64,000 bases of DNA from Streptomyces sp. CA-278952 (GTDB lineage Bacteria > Actinomycetota > Actinomycetes > Streptomycetales > Streptomycetaceae). The stretch spans positions 310,001 through 374,000 of the forward strand of contig NZ_CP112880.1 in NCBI RefSeq assembly GCF_028747205.1. Direction: 5' to 3'. This document shows positions 8,135-16,515 of this stretch, piece by piece (within the stretch, counting starts at the first letter, position 1; each line of letters begins with the position of its first letter). The notes beneath the pieces were generated by a model. That model was not told where the DNA came from, did no database searches, and was given only the letters and a program-made list of their open reading frames with translations. Both the position numbers and the translations under genes were made by a program.

Positions 8135-8998
8135 TCAGTTGGCTTCGATGAGGGGTGCCGCCGGGGAGCGGACCTGGCTCGTACGGCGGTCGCGCACCCC
8201 GGACAGCACGTGGGAGAGGAAGAACAGGCTCACCGCCAGGGCCGCGACAGTCGCGCCGGCCGCGGTACTCAGATGCCAGGACAGCAGCAGGCCGCCGAAC
8301 GTGGCCGAGGTGCCGACCAGGGCGGCGAGCACCATGACCCCGCGCACGGAGCGAGCCCAGGGCAGAGCGGCCGCCGGCGGTGCGATGAGCAGTCCGAGGA
8401 CGAGCAGCGTTCCCACGATGTGGAACGAGGCGACGATCGCCAGACCGAGCAGGCCGAGGAGCACGGCGTGGGCCAGGCGCGGCCGCAGCCCCAGGGTGTG
8501 GGCCTTGCGCGCGTCGAACGCCAGGGCCAGGAAGGCACGGTGGCCGAGGACCGACACGGCCAGCGCCGCGAGCAAGGCCGCGGCGAGCACGAGGAGATCC
8601 TGCTGCCTGACCGCGAGGACGTCCCCGAAGAGGAATCCGGTCAGGTCGACCGCGAAGGACTGCGAGCGGGACACGATGATCACGCCGAGCGAGAGCATGC
8701 CCACGAACAGCAGCCCGATGCCGGTGTCCTGCGACAGTCTCGGTGTACGGCCCAGGGCGGTGACGCCTGCCGTCATGACGACGGCGCTGACCACCGCGCC
8801 CACCATCAGATTGCCCCCGAGGAGCGCGGCGACCGCGACCCCCGGCAGCAGCCCGTGGGACATGGCGTCACCGAGGAAGGCCATCCCCCTCAGTACTACC
8901 CAGGTGCCCGCCAGGGCGCAGATAGCGGATACCAGCATCCCGCCCCACAGGGCTCGCTGCACAAAGGCCACCTCGAACGGGACCGTCAACCATTCCAT
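8135..8998 (-). CDS. aztB: Zinc ABC transporter permease AztB
   Basis: This 287-residue ABC-3 family permease has about eight hydrophobic segments. The conserved MAFLGDAMSHGLLPG loop, which contacts the ATPase, is near residue 40. The ATG at 8998 has no Shine-Dalgarno; a TAGTGT hexamer exactly 7 bases upstream suggests a leaderless transcript. It is first in a minus-strand operon followed by aztD, aztC and a second aztD. The ATPase gene is divergent and shares the control region containing the Zur box. Confidence 0.93.
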   Translation of the reverse strand: MEWLTVPFEVAFVQRALWGGMLVSAICALAGTWVVLRGMAFLGDAMSHGLLPGVAVAALLGGNLMVGAVVSAVVMTAGVTALGRTPRLSQDTGIGLLFVGMLSLGVIIVSRSQSFAVDLTGFLFGDVLAVRQQDLLVLAAALLAALAVSVLGHRAFLALAFDARKAHTLGLRPRLAHAVLLGLLGLAIVASFHIVGTLLVLGLLIAPPAAALPWARSVRGVMVLAALVGTSATFGGLLLSWHLSTAAGATVAALAVSLFFLSHVLSGVRDRRTSQVRSPAAPLIEAN

Positions 8999-9005
8999 GG
9001 CCCGG

Positions 9006-9029
9006 ACACTACAATGAAAATCATGTTCA
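9006..9029. promoter_or_regulatory. Zur box overlapping divergent leaderless aztB/aztA promoters
   Basis: TGAAAAT-C-ATGTTCA (9015-9029) is a 7-1-7 inverted repeat with 6 of 7 matched pairs. It closely matches the Streptomyces zinc-repressor (Zur) consensus TGAAAATnATTTTCA. On the plus strand TACAAT (9010-9015) lies 7 bases before the ATG at 9023. On the minus strand TAGTGT (9006-9011) lies 7 bases before the ATG at 8998. Zur binding would block both starts. The sequence is observed; repression under zinc sufficiency is known for Zur and inferred here. Confidence 0.85.
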
Positions 9030-9757
9030 ATACACAGCGCCCCTCATCCGCCCCGACCCTCGACCGGACCACCCCCCTCCGCTTTTCGGGGTTGTGCGCC
9101 GGCTATCCGGGACGGCCAGTACTCCATCAAGTCAGCGGTGAGATAAACGAGTTGACCACCACGGTGCTCGTCGGCCCGAACGGCAGCGGCAAGTCGACCC
9201 TGCTCGCCGTACTCGCCGGTGTGATCAAGCCGACATCCGGCGACCTCCTCCGCACCGGCGACCGGCCGCCGGCCTTCGTGCCGCAGCGCGGAGCGGTCGG
9301 CGACACTCTTCCCCTCACCGTTCGCCAGACCGTGGAAATGGGGCGCTGGGGCGAGCGCGGTCCGTGGCGGCGGCTGACCGCACGTGACCACGCGACCGTG
9401 GACGCGGTGCTCGACCGGCTCGGCATCGGCGACCTCGCCTCACGCCAGCTGGGCGAGCTGTCCGGCGGACAGCGTCAACGCACGCTCATCGCGCAGGGCC
9501 TGGCGCAGGAGTCGGACCTGCTACTCCTCGACGAGCCGACCACCGGCCTGGATCCGGAGGCAAGGGAGCGGATCGGCGCGCTGCTGACGGCACTGGTGGC
9601 CGACGGGGTGACGATCGTCCAGGCCACGCACGATCTCGAGGTGGCGCGCGCGGCGGACGCCTGCCTCCTCCTCCGGGACGGCCGCCTCGTCGGGCAGGGG
9701 CGTCCGGACCACGTCCTCACCGCGTCATCGCTGACCCAGGTCTGGCCGACGCTCTGA
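9023..9757 (+). CDS. aztA: Zinc ABC transporter ATP-binding protein AztA
   Basis: This 244-residue ABC ATPase has Walker A GPNGSGKST (51-59), the signature LSGGQRQR, Walker B LLLLDEPTTGLD and the H-loop ATHD, all intact. Two in-frame ATGs exist (9014 and 9023). I prefer 9023 because a TACAAT hexamer ends 7 bases before it and no ribosome-binding site precedes either. The mRNA would then begin with the start codon. It powers the AztB permease encoded divergently. A strong hairpin at 9931-9970 closes the unit. Confidence 0.92.
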   Translation: MFNTQRPSSAPTLDRTTPLRFSGLCAGYPGRPVLHQVSGEINELTTTVLVGPNGSGKSTLLAVLAGVIKPTSGDLLRTGDRPPAFVPQRGAVGDTLPLTVRQTVEMGRWGERGPWRRLTARDHATVDAVLDRLGIGDLASRQLGELSGGQRQRTLIAQGLAQESDLLLLDEPTTGLDPEARERIGALLTALVADGVTIVQATHDLEVARAADACLLLRDGRLVGQGRPDHVLTASSLTQVWPTL

Positions 9758-9930
9758 GAACGTTGCTCTTCGGCACCCGGAGGCCACGAGCTCATGGCAG
9801 CGATCAGGGAACCAGCTCCTGCCGGCAGCTGCATGCGAGATCGATCAGCGGCATCAACGGTCCGCTTCGACACACGCGCCCGAGACGTCCACCACGGCCG
9901 TGCCCGCGCACAACAGCGGCCATGAGGTGG

Positions 9931-9970
9931 CGTTGCGGGGCGCATCGGAATCCGGATGCGCCCCGCAACG
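9931..9970. terminator. 16-bp stem terminator between aztA and the convergent gene
   Basis: CGTTGCGGGGCGCATC (9931-9946) pairs perfectly with 9955-9970 across an 8-base loop. It lies in the 282-base gap between aztA and the convergent propeller gene and probably ends transcription from both sides. Nothing else in that gap looks coding. Confidence 0.75.
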
Positions 9971-10039
9971 CTCAGGGCCTTGGGGCGGCTCCCGAGCCGC
10001 CCCGCACCGCCCAGGTCGTGCACGCGTGCGGAGAACGGC

Positions 10040-11059
10040 TCAGCGGGAGGAGCGGGCGGCCCCGTCCGGGGACCGGGCGGGAAGGAGCATCGAGGAGACG
10101 GTGAAGGGGAGCGACGTCGGCGGCAGCCCGGCGGACCAGCGGTTGAACTGGCTGTTCACCACCAGCACCCGACCGGCTGCGGCCGTTCCGTCGGCCGCCC
10201 TGCCGGTGAGGGCCACCGCGCTCGGGTGCAGCAGCCCTTCCGGCGGCGCGAGCCCGTCCACCACGCGCCCCCGTGCCAGGTCCTGGCTCATCTCGACGAC
10301 AGCGACGCGGGACTGTGCCCCGGGCCCCTCGAAGAGGCCGCCCTGCGACACGTACAGGTGGCCGTCGCGCCATGCGAGGCCGTCGCCGCCCGGGAGGCTC
10401 CCGCCGCCGAGATCCACCTCGGCGATCTCCCGGGTCGCCGGATCGATCCGCCAGAGCTGCCCGGTGTTGCTCTGGACGGCGAGCAGCCGGCTACCCGCGG
10501 AGACGATGCCGTTGAGGTTGTGCTGCCCATGGATCCAGTCGACGCCCGCCGCCTCGACGTCGAGCCAGGGGCGCATCGTCCAGCGCCCGCCCGGTGCTTG
10601 CGTCACGCGGTAGATCTGAGGCTTGAACGAGTCGGTGACGTAGGCCGTGCCGTCGGCGTCGAGGGCGATGTCGTTGACGAAACCGCCCGCCCTGCCCTTC
10701 AGCCGGGCGAGCAGGACCTTGCTCTTCGTGTCGTAGATCCGCAGGGTGGCGGTCTCGCCGCCCCCGGCGAAGAGACGGCCCGTGGAGTCGATGTTCATTC
10801 CCGAGGTGAAGGTGCGTCCGTCCTGACCCGCGGGCGACCAGACCTCGACCGCCGGCTCCGACAGGTGGCCGCGGTAGAGCGTGCCGCCCTCGGCGCTGCC
10901 GACGTAGAAGTGGCCGGACGCCGAGTCCACGGCGAGACCGGTGGGGAAGGCCCGGTCGCCCGGCACCACGTACCGGTCGGGCGGAGCGGCCTCGCCGGGG
11001 GCGAGGGCGAGCGAGGTGGCTGCGAGCGCCGCGACGGCGGCGGATACGAGCAGGCGCAT
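10040..11059 (-). CDS. Secreted SMP-30/gluconolactonase-like beta-propeller protein
   Basis: This 339-residue protein has an N-terminal signal peptide ([20 protein letters not shown], cleaved near residue 25). The mature part has propeller-like repeats: GLAVDSASGHFYVGSA, MNIDSTGRLFAGGG and NDIALDADGTAYVTDS. These are typical of SMP-30/LRE-like six-bladed propellers. An actinobacterial subgroup of this family is often annotated as a superoxide dismutase without good reason. No enzymatic role can be assigned. I chose the ATG at 11059 because the signal peptide begins there. A perfect 28-bp palindrome and degenerate tandem repeats lie upstream. Confidence 0.82.
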   Translation of the reverse strand: MRLLVSAAVAALAATSLALAPGEAAPPDRYVVPGDRAFPTGLAVDSASGHFYVGSAEGGTLYRGHLSEPAVEVWSPAGQDGRTFTSGMNIDSTGRLFAGGGETATLRIYDTKSKVLLARLKGRAGGFVNDIALDADGTAYVTDSFKPQIYRVTQAPGGRWTMRPWLDVEAAGVDWIHGQHNLNGIVSAGSRLLAVQSNTGQLWRIDPATREIAEVDLGGGSLPGGDGLAWRDGHLYVSQGGLFEGPGAQSRVAVVEMSQDLARGRVVDGLAPPEGLLHPSAVALTGRAADGTAAAGRVLVVNSQFNRWSAGLPPTSLPFTVSSMLLPARSPDGAARSSR

Positions 11060-11086
11060 GAGGTGTGGAGCCCCTCTCGATGGCGT

Positions 11087-11114
11087 CGGAGCACCGACGG
11101 CCGTCGGTGCTCCG
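11087..11114. promoter_or_regulatory. Perfect 28-bp palindrome upstream of the SMP-30-like gene
   Basis: CGGAGCACCGACGG (11087-11100) is followed at once by its exact reverse complement (11101-11114). The centre is 41 bases upstream of the start codon at 11059. It could be an operator or a leader hairpin, or a terminator for the gene ending at 11303. Confidence 0.5.
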
Positions 11115-11184
11115 CTGTTCCCGTGCTGCAGAGCCATCGTCAGCCGGGGCGCCCGGTCCTCCCGCTGCTGTGCCGTCCCTCAGA

Positions 11185-11262
11185 TCGCGCTGTCCCCCGG
11201 TCGCGCTGTTCCCCGGCCGCGCCGTACCCGGGTACGCCATACCTGGGTACGCCGCACCTACC
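11185..11262. repeat. Five degenerate tandem copies of a 15-16 bp unit
   Basis: Units such as TCGCGCTGTCCCCCGG and TCGCGCTGTTCCCCGG (one mismatch) are followed by three more divergent copies ending with TACGCCGCACCTACC. They occupy most of the gap between the MmyB-like regulator and the SMP-30-like gene. Confidence 0.6.
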
Positions 11263-11302
11263 GTCGCCCGGCACGCCGAAGCATCTGCCGGATCCGTCGG
11301 GG

Positions 11303-12175
11303 TCACCGCTCGGCGAGCGCGTGCAGTGCCTTCGCCTCCGGAGTGTCCGGCGGCGCGGTGTAGACCAGCAGACTGAGCTCCGGGTCCTGGGGGAAGGTGG
11401 TGATCTCGTACCCGAGCGCGAGCGGGCCGAGCTCCGGGTGATCGATGCGTTTGACGCCGTACGCCTTCGTCCGGACCGCGTGCGCCGCCCAATGGCGTCG
11501 GAACTCCGGGCTCGCCGCGTTCAGTTCGTCGATCAGTTCCGCGAGGAGGGGATCCTCGGGGAAGCGGCTCGCGGCGATCCGTAGCGTGCCGACGGCTTCC
11601 CGGGCGATCGTGTCGCGCTCCGGGTAGCGGCATCCGATGCTTTCGTCGACGAGGTGGAGGCGGCACATGTTCCGGGACCGCGGCGGGAGCCGGGCGAAGT
11701 CGGTGATGAGGGCGCAGGCGGGACGGTTCCAGGCGACGACGTCCATCCGGTGCCCCATGGCGAGGGCGGGGGCGGCGATCCAGTCCAGCAGGTGTTGCAC
11801 CCCGGCTCGTGCGGTCTCACCACCGTCCGACGCGAGGGCCGGGGAGGGCGAAGCCGTACGGTCCGCTGCTGACCCGGCACGAGCGACTGCGTTCCGCTGC
11901 CGGCGCGCCAGCCGTACGAGGTGGTCGTGCTCGTCCCGGTCCAGCCTGAGCGCGACGGCGACGGCTCCGAGGACGGCGTCGGAGGCCCCGTGGTTGCGGC
12001 CCTGTTCGAGCCGAACGTAGTAGTCGACGCTCACGCCTGCCAGATGCGCCAGCTCCTCCCGCCGCAGGCCCGGGACGCGGCGTCTGCCAGAACCCGAGGC
12101 GAAACCGACGTCCTCGGGACGTATCCGAGCCCGCCGCGAGCGTAAGAAGTCGCCCAACTCTCCCTGTGTACCCAT
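11303..12175 (-). CDS. XRE-family regulator with MmyB-like C-terminal domain
   Basis: This 290-residue regulator has an XRE helix-turn-helix in roughly residues 5-75, including GLRREELAHLAGVSVDYYVR and LEQGRNHGASDAVLGAVA. The C-terminal ~170 residues match the MmyB-like ligand-binding region found in many Streptomyces regulators (DWIAAPALAMGHRMDVVAWN, FPEDPLLAELIDEL, PDTPEAKALHAL). The start at 12175 has no Shine-Dalgarno; a GACAAT hexamer sits 6 bases upstream. Close relatives often adjoin the oxidoreductase genes they regulate, but the flanking genes here do not reveal a target. Confidence 0.9.
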   Translation of the reverse strand: MGTQGELGDFLRSRRARIRPEDVGFASGSGRRRVPGLRREELAHLAGVSVDYYVRLEQGRNHGASDAVLGAVAVALRLDRDEHDHLVRLARRQRNAVARAGSAADRTASPSPALASDGGETARAGVQHLLDWIAAPALAMGHRMDVVAWNRPACALITDFARLPPRSRNMCRLHLVDESIGCRYPERDTIAREAVGTLRIAASRFPEDPLLAELIDELNAASPEFRRHWAAHAVRTKAYGVKRIDHPELGPLALGYEITTFPQDPELSLLVYTAPPDTPEAKALHALAER

Positions 12176-12367
12176 GCATGCATTGTCCCTGTGCCCCCGG
12201 ACGGGTGCGGGAGAGCTGCGGGGAAACCGGCCCCCGGGCCCGGGGGCTGCCGGAAAGCGGTGCGCGGAACGGCGTCTCGGCGCCCTGTCGGCCCCGCGGT
12301 CTTTTGCGCTTGCCGCTCCGGCCGCGGGCCCGGCCAACCGTGCACGAGCTCCTTGGGCGCGACGCGT

Positions 12368-13081
12368 TCAGGGCGTCCTACGCGGTCCGCTGCGGCGGTA
12401 TCCCTCCCAGACCGGGCCGCCCGCCGCGTCGAGGACCTCCGTGACCAGCGAGATGAGGCCCGCCGGTGCGCCGCGCAGCGCGGCTTGCGCCGTCTCGTCA
12501 AGGCGCGCGGCCAAGTCCGGCGCGACGGGTTCGAGGCGTCGGGCCAGCCACTTGCCGCCGCCGGCCCACGTGCCGTGGGTCAGCAGTGCCAGTTCGCCGC
12601 TCCGCCGGACGAGTTCGGCCACGACGAACAGCCGCTCCCCCGCGTCCGTACAGGCGGCGAAGTCGTCGAGCAGGTCCGTCAGGGCGTACCGGGCGTCCTC
12701 GAGGGCCGTATCGGTGACCGGGGGCGGGCCTGCGTCCGCGAGGCGTTTCGCCGTATCCGCGATCCGTTCTCCTGTCCCGTCGGCGTCGAGCAGCAGTGCC
12801 CCCTCGGCGCACATAGACAACAGGGGCGAGTTCCGTCGCACGATCTCCGGGGTCACGAAGCTGTGCCAGGAGTCCTCGGTGTGCACGAACAGCTCCACCG
12901 GCCAGTCCCCGTACCGCAGGCTCTCGCGGTACGGGGCGGGCGGGCCATCGAGCAGCACGACGACGTCCAGGTCGGACCGGGCGGTGCGCCGACTCGTGAG
13001 GACACTGCCGCCGAGGAACGCGGCGCGGGCGTGGGGGTGGCGCTCCAGAACAAGGGCACGGGCCAGGTCGATTACGTCCAT
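12368..13081 (-). CDS. Nucleotidyltransferase-fold protein
   Basis: This 237-residue protein has the Pol-beta-type nucleotidyltransferase motif GGSVLTSRRTARSDLDVVVL (about 24-43), containing GGS and Asp-x-Asp, plus a downstream third-strand region (VELFVHTEDS). The C-terminal half is helical, like aminoglycoside adenylyltransferases and related minimal nucleotidyltransferases. The start at 13081 fits the domain boundary; CAGAGT lies 6 bases upstream and there is no Shine-Dalgarno. Substrate unknown: it might modify a small molecule or act as an orphan MNT-type toxin component, but I see no partner gene. Confidence 0.82.
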   Translation of the reverse strand: MDVIDLARALVLERHPHARAAFLGGSVLTSRRTARSDLDVVVLLDGPPAPYRESLRYGDWPVELFVHTEDSWHSFVTPEIVRRNSPLLSMCAEGALLLDADGTGERIADTAKRLADAGPPPVTDTALEDARYALTDLLDDFAACTDAGERLFVVAELVRRSGELALLTHGTWAGGGKWLARRLEPVAPDLAARLDETAQAALRGAPAGLISLVTEVLDAAGGPVWEGYRRSGPRRTP

Positions 13082-13320
13082 GCCCACACTCTGCCGTGGT
13101 CCCGCGGACTCCGAAGCACAGCCCCGCGCCGGTGGCTGCCCCGGCACGACGAGCCGAGGCCGACGACGCCCAGTAGAGGGTAAACGGCTATGCGGGTGCG
13201 TCGCGTCAGCCGATCATGTGAGAATGACCGATCAGTCGATGACAAGTCCCGGGACATCTGACCGGCGCGGTGTCGTGCTCTCCGAGGGCACGGGGCATTA
13301 CCCGGTTGGATCCTGACACC

Positions 13321-14499
13321 ATGAACGACGCCTCGGCGGACCGACGGTCTGCCTCCGATCCCTATCCCGGGTACGCGGCCATGCGGTCCGCATGCCCCGT
13401 GCAGGCTGTGGCATCCGGATCCCACGGACGTGACAGCTACCTGGTCACCGGATACGCGGAGGCCCGGCACGCTCTCAGCGACGTGCGGCTTTCCAAGGAC
13501 ACCGCCGCCTTCTTCGCCGGCAAAGGCACCAAGCGCCGCCTGCATCCCGCCGTCGCGCACAACATGCTCGCCAGCGACCCGCCCCAGCACACGAGGCTCC
13601 GCAAGCTGATCACCGGCGCTTTCACGAGCGGCTCGGTCGCCGGCCTCCGCCCCTCCATCATCCGGCTGACCGACGAACTGCTGGACCGCCTGCCGGCCCG
13701 CGGGGCGGTCGACCTCGTGGCCGCACTGGCCGTCCCCCTTCCGGTCATGGTGATCTGCGAACTGCTCGGCGTGCCGGAGACCGACCGGCCGCAGGTTCAG
13801 CGCTGGTCCGCCGACCTGTTCGCTGCCGGGGAGCCCGGCCGCACCGACGCCGCCTCGTACGCCGTCGCCGCATATATGACCGGCCTCATCGCGTCGAAGC
13901 GTCTCCACCCGGGCGACTCGCTCCTCGATCGTCTCATCGCCGCTCGCGACGGCGGGGACCGTCTGAACGAGGAGGAGCTGGTCTCCCTGGCCGTGCTCCT
14001 CCTCGTCGCCGGCCATGAGACGACCACGAACTTCCTCGGCAACGCGGTCCTGGCGCTGCTACGGCACCCGGCCGAGCTGGAACGTCTGCGCAGGAACCCG
14101 GAAACCATCCCGCAGGCACTGGACGAGTTGCTCCGCTTCGACACGCCGGTCACCACCTCCACCTTCCGGTTCACCACGGAAGCCATCTCCCTCGGCGGGA
14201 CCGAGATCCCCGCAGGCGCCCCCGTACTCGTCGCCCTCGGCGCGGCCAACCGCGATCCGGAGCGCTTCACCGCACCGGACCAGCTCGACCTGGACCGGGA
14301 GGCGACCGGTCATCTCAGCTTCGGCCACGGCATCCACCGCTGCGTCGGCGCACCACTCGCGAGAGCCGAAGCGCACATCGCCCTCCACACGATCCTGACC
14401 CGCTTCCCCGACATCCGGCTCGCCGTACCGGCAGACCAGTTGGGTTGGCGGCAGACCCGGCTCATTCGCGGGCTGAGTTCTCTACCAGTTCTGCTGTGA
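13321..14499 (+). CDS. Cytochrome P450
   Basis: This 392-residue soluble bacterial P450 has the I-helix AGHETT (230-235), the K-helix ExxR (ELLR), and the haem loop FGHGIHRCVGAPLAR with the thiolate ligand C341. Its length is normal for the CYP105/107-like group. The ATG at 13321 is the sensible start; the frame is open to a GTG at 13270 but that stretch is not P450-like. No ferredoxin or reductase gene is adjacent, so redox partners come from elsewhere. Substrate cannot be inferred from the neighbours. Confidence 0.95.
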   Translation: MNDASADRRSASDPYPGYAAMRSACPVQAVASGSHGRDSYLVTGYAEARHALSDVRLSKDTAAFFAGKGTKRRLHPAVAHNMLASDPPQHTRLRKLITGAFTSGSVAGLRPSIIRLTDELLDRLPARGAVDLVAALAVPLPVMVICELLGVPETDRPQVQRWSADLFAAGEPGRTDAASYAVAAYMTGLIASKRLHPGDSLLDRLIAARDGGDRLNEEELVSLAVLLLVAGHETTTNFLGNAVLALLRHPAELERLRRNPETIPQALDELLRFDTPVTTSTFRFTTEAISLGGTEIPAGAPVLVALGAANRDPERFTAPDQLDLDREATGHLSFGHGIHRCVGAPLARAEAHIALHTILTRFPDIRLAVPADQLGWRQTRLIRGLSSLPVLL

Positions 14500-14750
14500 A
14501 TCCGCCACCTCGACAAGCTGACATCCGGCAGCCGATCGGCCGAGCCGAGGGCGGTCGCCTGGCCTGAGGCCCTAACCTCCGACAACGGAAACGGGTCGTC
14601 CGGCCCCGGAACGGCCACGGTCTGGAGTCGTCGCCGTTGGAGTGATCCCTCACCCGGGGCACCGCCTCACCCCCGCGCCGCTCGCGCTCGTGCGGGCAGG
14701 TCCAGCACTCCGCGCCCCGCGCCACCTGAGAAGTGGAGAGTTCCTTCACC

Positions 14751-15836
14751 ATGGAAATCATGGAGACGCACCGCGACCTCGTGATCCGCCTGCTGCCCGA
14801 TGACCAGCAGGGAGAACTCACCACGCATCACGGACAGTTCCACCACGTCGTCGTCGGCTCGGAGCACGTGGTGTGCTTCGCCCGCACCGAAGCCGCCGCG
14901 GGGCGGCTGCCCGCGCGGGCAGCCGCCCTGCGCGCCCTCGCCGGGCTCGACCTCGGCTTCCGCACCCCGCGCCCGCTCGCTCAGGGCGGCGGCCCGGGCA
15001 CGGACGAACCTTCCTACCTCGTGCTGAGCCGGATCCCCGGGGCGCCCTTGGACGATGCCTCGCTCGCAGGCCCCGAAGTCGCCGAGGCGGTGGCCGGGCA
15101 GTACGCCGGACTCCTCTCCGGGCTCATCGCCGCGGGCAGCGACGAGAGGGCGCGCGCCGTGCTTTCGGCGGCCCCCGAGCGTCAGTGGCAGGAGTTCGCG
15201 GCGGGAGTGCGCGCCGAACTGTTCCCGCTGATGTCCGACGGCGGCCGGGAGCGTGCCGCGCGCGAACTCGCCGCACTCGACGGCCTCCTCCCTCGTACGT
15301 CCGCAGTGGTCCACGGCGACCTCGGCGGTGAGAACGTCCTGTGGGAGCTCTCGGACGGTGTGCCGCGCCTCAGCGGTGTCATCGACTGGGACGAGGTCAC
15401 CTTGGGCGACCCCGCCGAGGACCTGGCAGCCGTCGGAGCCAGCTATGGGGAGGAGCTGCTGGACCGGGTGCTGGCCCTGGGCGGCTGGAACGACGCTTCG
15501 ACCGCGGGGCGGATCACCGCGATCCGCGGCACCTTCGCCCTCCAACAGGCCCTCTACGCACAGCGCGACGGTGACGAGGAGGAGCTGGCGGACGGCCTCG
15601 CCGACTATCGCTGGGTCAGGCATCCAGGGGCTGGCGATGCGGTCGCCCGGTCAGCCGTCCACCCGTTCCGGCGGCCACAGGCCTCCGCATCGCTGACCTC
15701 CCGCGTCCGCTCTGCTTCCACAATCATTGGTTGTATCTCGCGGGGTGCGGGGTTGTTTGCTTGTGTGTTGTGCGCGGTGGTGGGATCAGCACATGTCCAC
15801 ACGCACAGAGCAGGTCATGTATGTCCGGACGCCTGA
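14751..15836 (+). CDS. APH-like phosphotransferase with anomalous C-terminal extension
   Basis: The core of about 285 residues is an aminoglycoside/choline-kinase-like phosphotransferase. The catalytic loop VVHGDLGGENVLW and the metal-binding IDWDEVTLGDPAED are intact. I chose the ATG at 14751 because GGAGAG is about 11 bases upstream. A natural end would be near ...GLADYR at about 15607. The frame instead continues for some 75 residues of low-complexity sequence and overlaps the next gene by 44 bases. Loss of the original stop codon, or a frameshift near the end, is the likely explanation. Resistance or metabolic kinase activity is unproven. Confidence 0.75.
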   Translation: MEIMETHRDLVIRLLPDDQQGELTTHHGQFHHVVVGSEHVVCFARTEAAAGRLPARAAALRALAGLDLGFRTPRPLAQGGGPGTDEPSYLVLSRIPGAPLDDASLAGPEVAEAVAGQYAGLLSGLIAAGSDERARAVLSAAPERQWQEFAAGVRAELFPLMSDGGRERAARELAALDGLLPRTSAVVHGDLGGENVLWELSDGVPRLSGVIDWDEVTLGDPAEDLAAVGASYGEELLDRVLALGGWNDASTAGRITAIRGTFALQQALYAQRDGDEEELADGLADYRWVRHPGAGDAVARSAVHPFRRPQASASLTSRVRSASTIIGCISRGAGLFACVLCAVVGSAHVHTHRAGHVCPDA

Positions 15837-16344
15837 GTTCGCGCGTCACGCGGAGCGGATCGTGGAAGTCACTGATGCGACGTCCCGACTGAACGTGCTT
15901 CCGTTCAGCGACAGCGCAGGTCGGACGGAACTACTTTCGGTTGTGTTCGGCGGCCCGCTGCCGGAGTCGGTGGTGATCTACCCGCCGTTCTTTACCGAGT
16001 GCGGGCTGAACACGACGTTCGGGGAGAACGTCTTCGTCAACCAGGGATGCACTTTCATGGACAAGGGCGGCATCCGTGTCGGGAACGGTGTCATGATCGC
16101 CCCGCAGGTCAGCCTCATCACCGGAGGCCATCCACTGCCCCTGGCCGAACGCCGCGAGTACCTCTCCTTCGCCCCGATCGTCATCGAGGACGACGTCTGG
16201 ATCGGGACAGCTGCCGTGATCACGCAAGGGGTGACCATCGGTGCCGGTGCGGTGGTCGCCGCGGGTGCGGTGGTCACGCGTGATGTTCCCGCCGGGGCCG
16301 TGGTCGCGGGAGTGCCCGCCCGGGTGATCAAGAAGATCGGCTGA
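15793..16344 (+). CDS. Hexapeptide-repeat sugar O-acetyltransferase (LacA/Maa/NodL family)
   Basis: This 183-residue left-handed beta-helix acetyltransferase has hexapeptide repeats running from about residue 60 to 175 (IYPPFF, INQGC-like, IEDDVWIG, ITIGAG-like, VVAAGAVVTRDVPAG). The catalytic histidine is in LITGGHPLPLAERR. It is expected to transfer acetyl from acetyl-CoA to a sugar hydroxyl. The ATG at 15793 is supported by the typical N-terminal MxxG-free helical region of the family; there is no strong Shine-Dalgarno. The upstream 180 bases are unusually T-rich for this window. Confidence 0.9.
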   Translation: MSTRTEQVMYVRTPEFARHAERIVEVTDATSRLNVLPFSDSAGRTELLSVVFGGPLPESVVIYPPFFTECGLNTTFGENVFVNQGCTFMDKGGIRVGNGVMIAPQVSLITGGHPLPLAERREYLSFAPIVIEDDVWIGTAAVITQGVTIGAGAVVAAGAVVTRDVPAGAVVAGVPARVIKKIG

Positions 16345-16503
16345 GCCCGGCCGGGCGGCGGCCTTTCACCGAGTCGAGACGTCTCGCCCACACGTGCGAC
16401 GTCGGATCGGGCCCGGGTCGCAACGGGGGCGATGGGCTCCGGCCGTGGCCGCCGCCCGGGACTCCGCCGTGGCCCTGGTGCACGGGGTGGCGGCCAGAGG
16501 GGC

Positions 16504-16509
16504 TAGTTT
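16504..16509 (+). promoter_or_regulatory. TANNNT -10 hexamer for a leaderless start
   Basis: TAGTTT lies exactly 6 bases before the ATG at 16516, and no Shine-Dalgarno is present. Confidence 0.55.
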
Positions 16510-16515
16510 GCTCGG

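Noticed and set aside
9014..9016. ATG at 9014 as the aztA start.
   Set aside because: It overlaps the -10 hexamer and would need a transcript starting further upstream than the promoter geometry allows.
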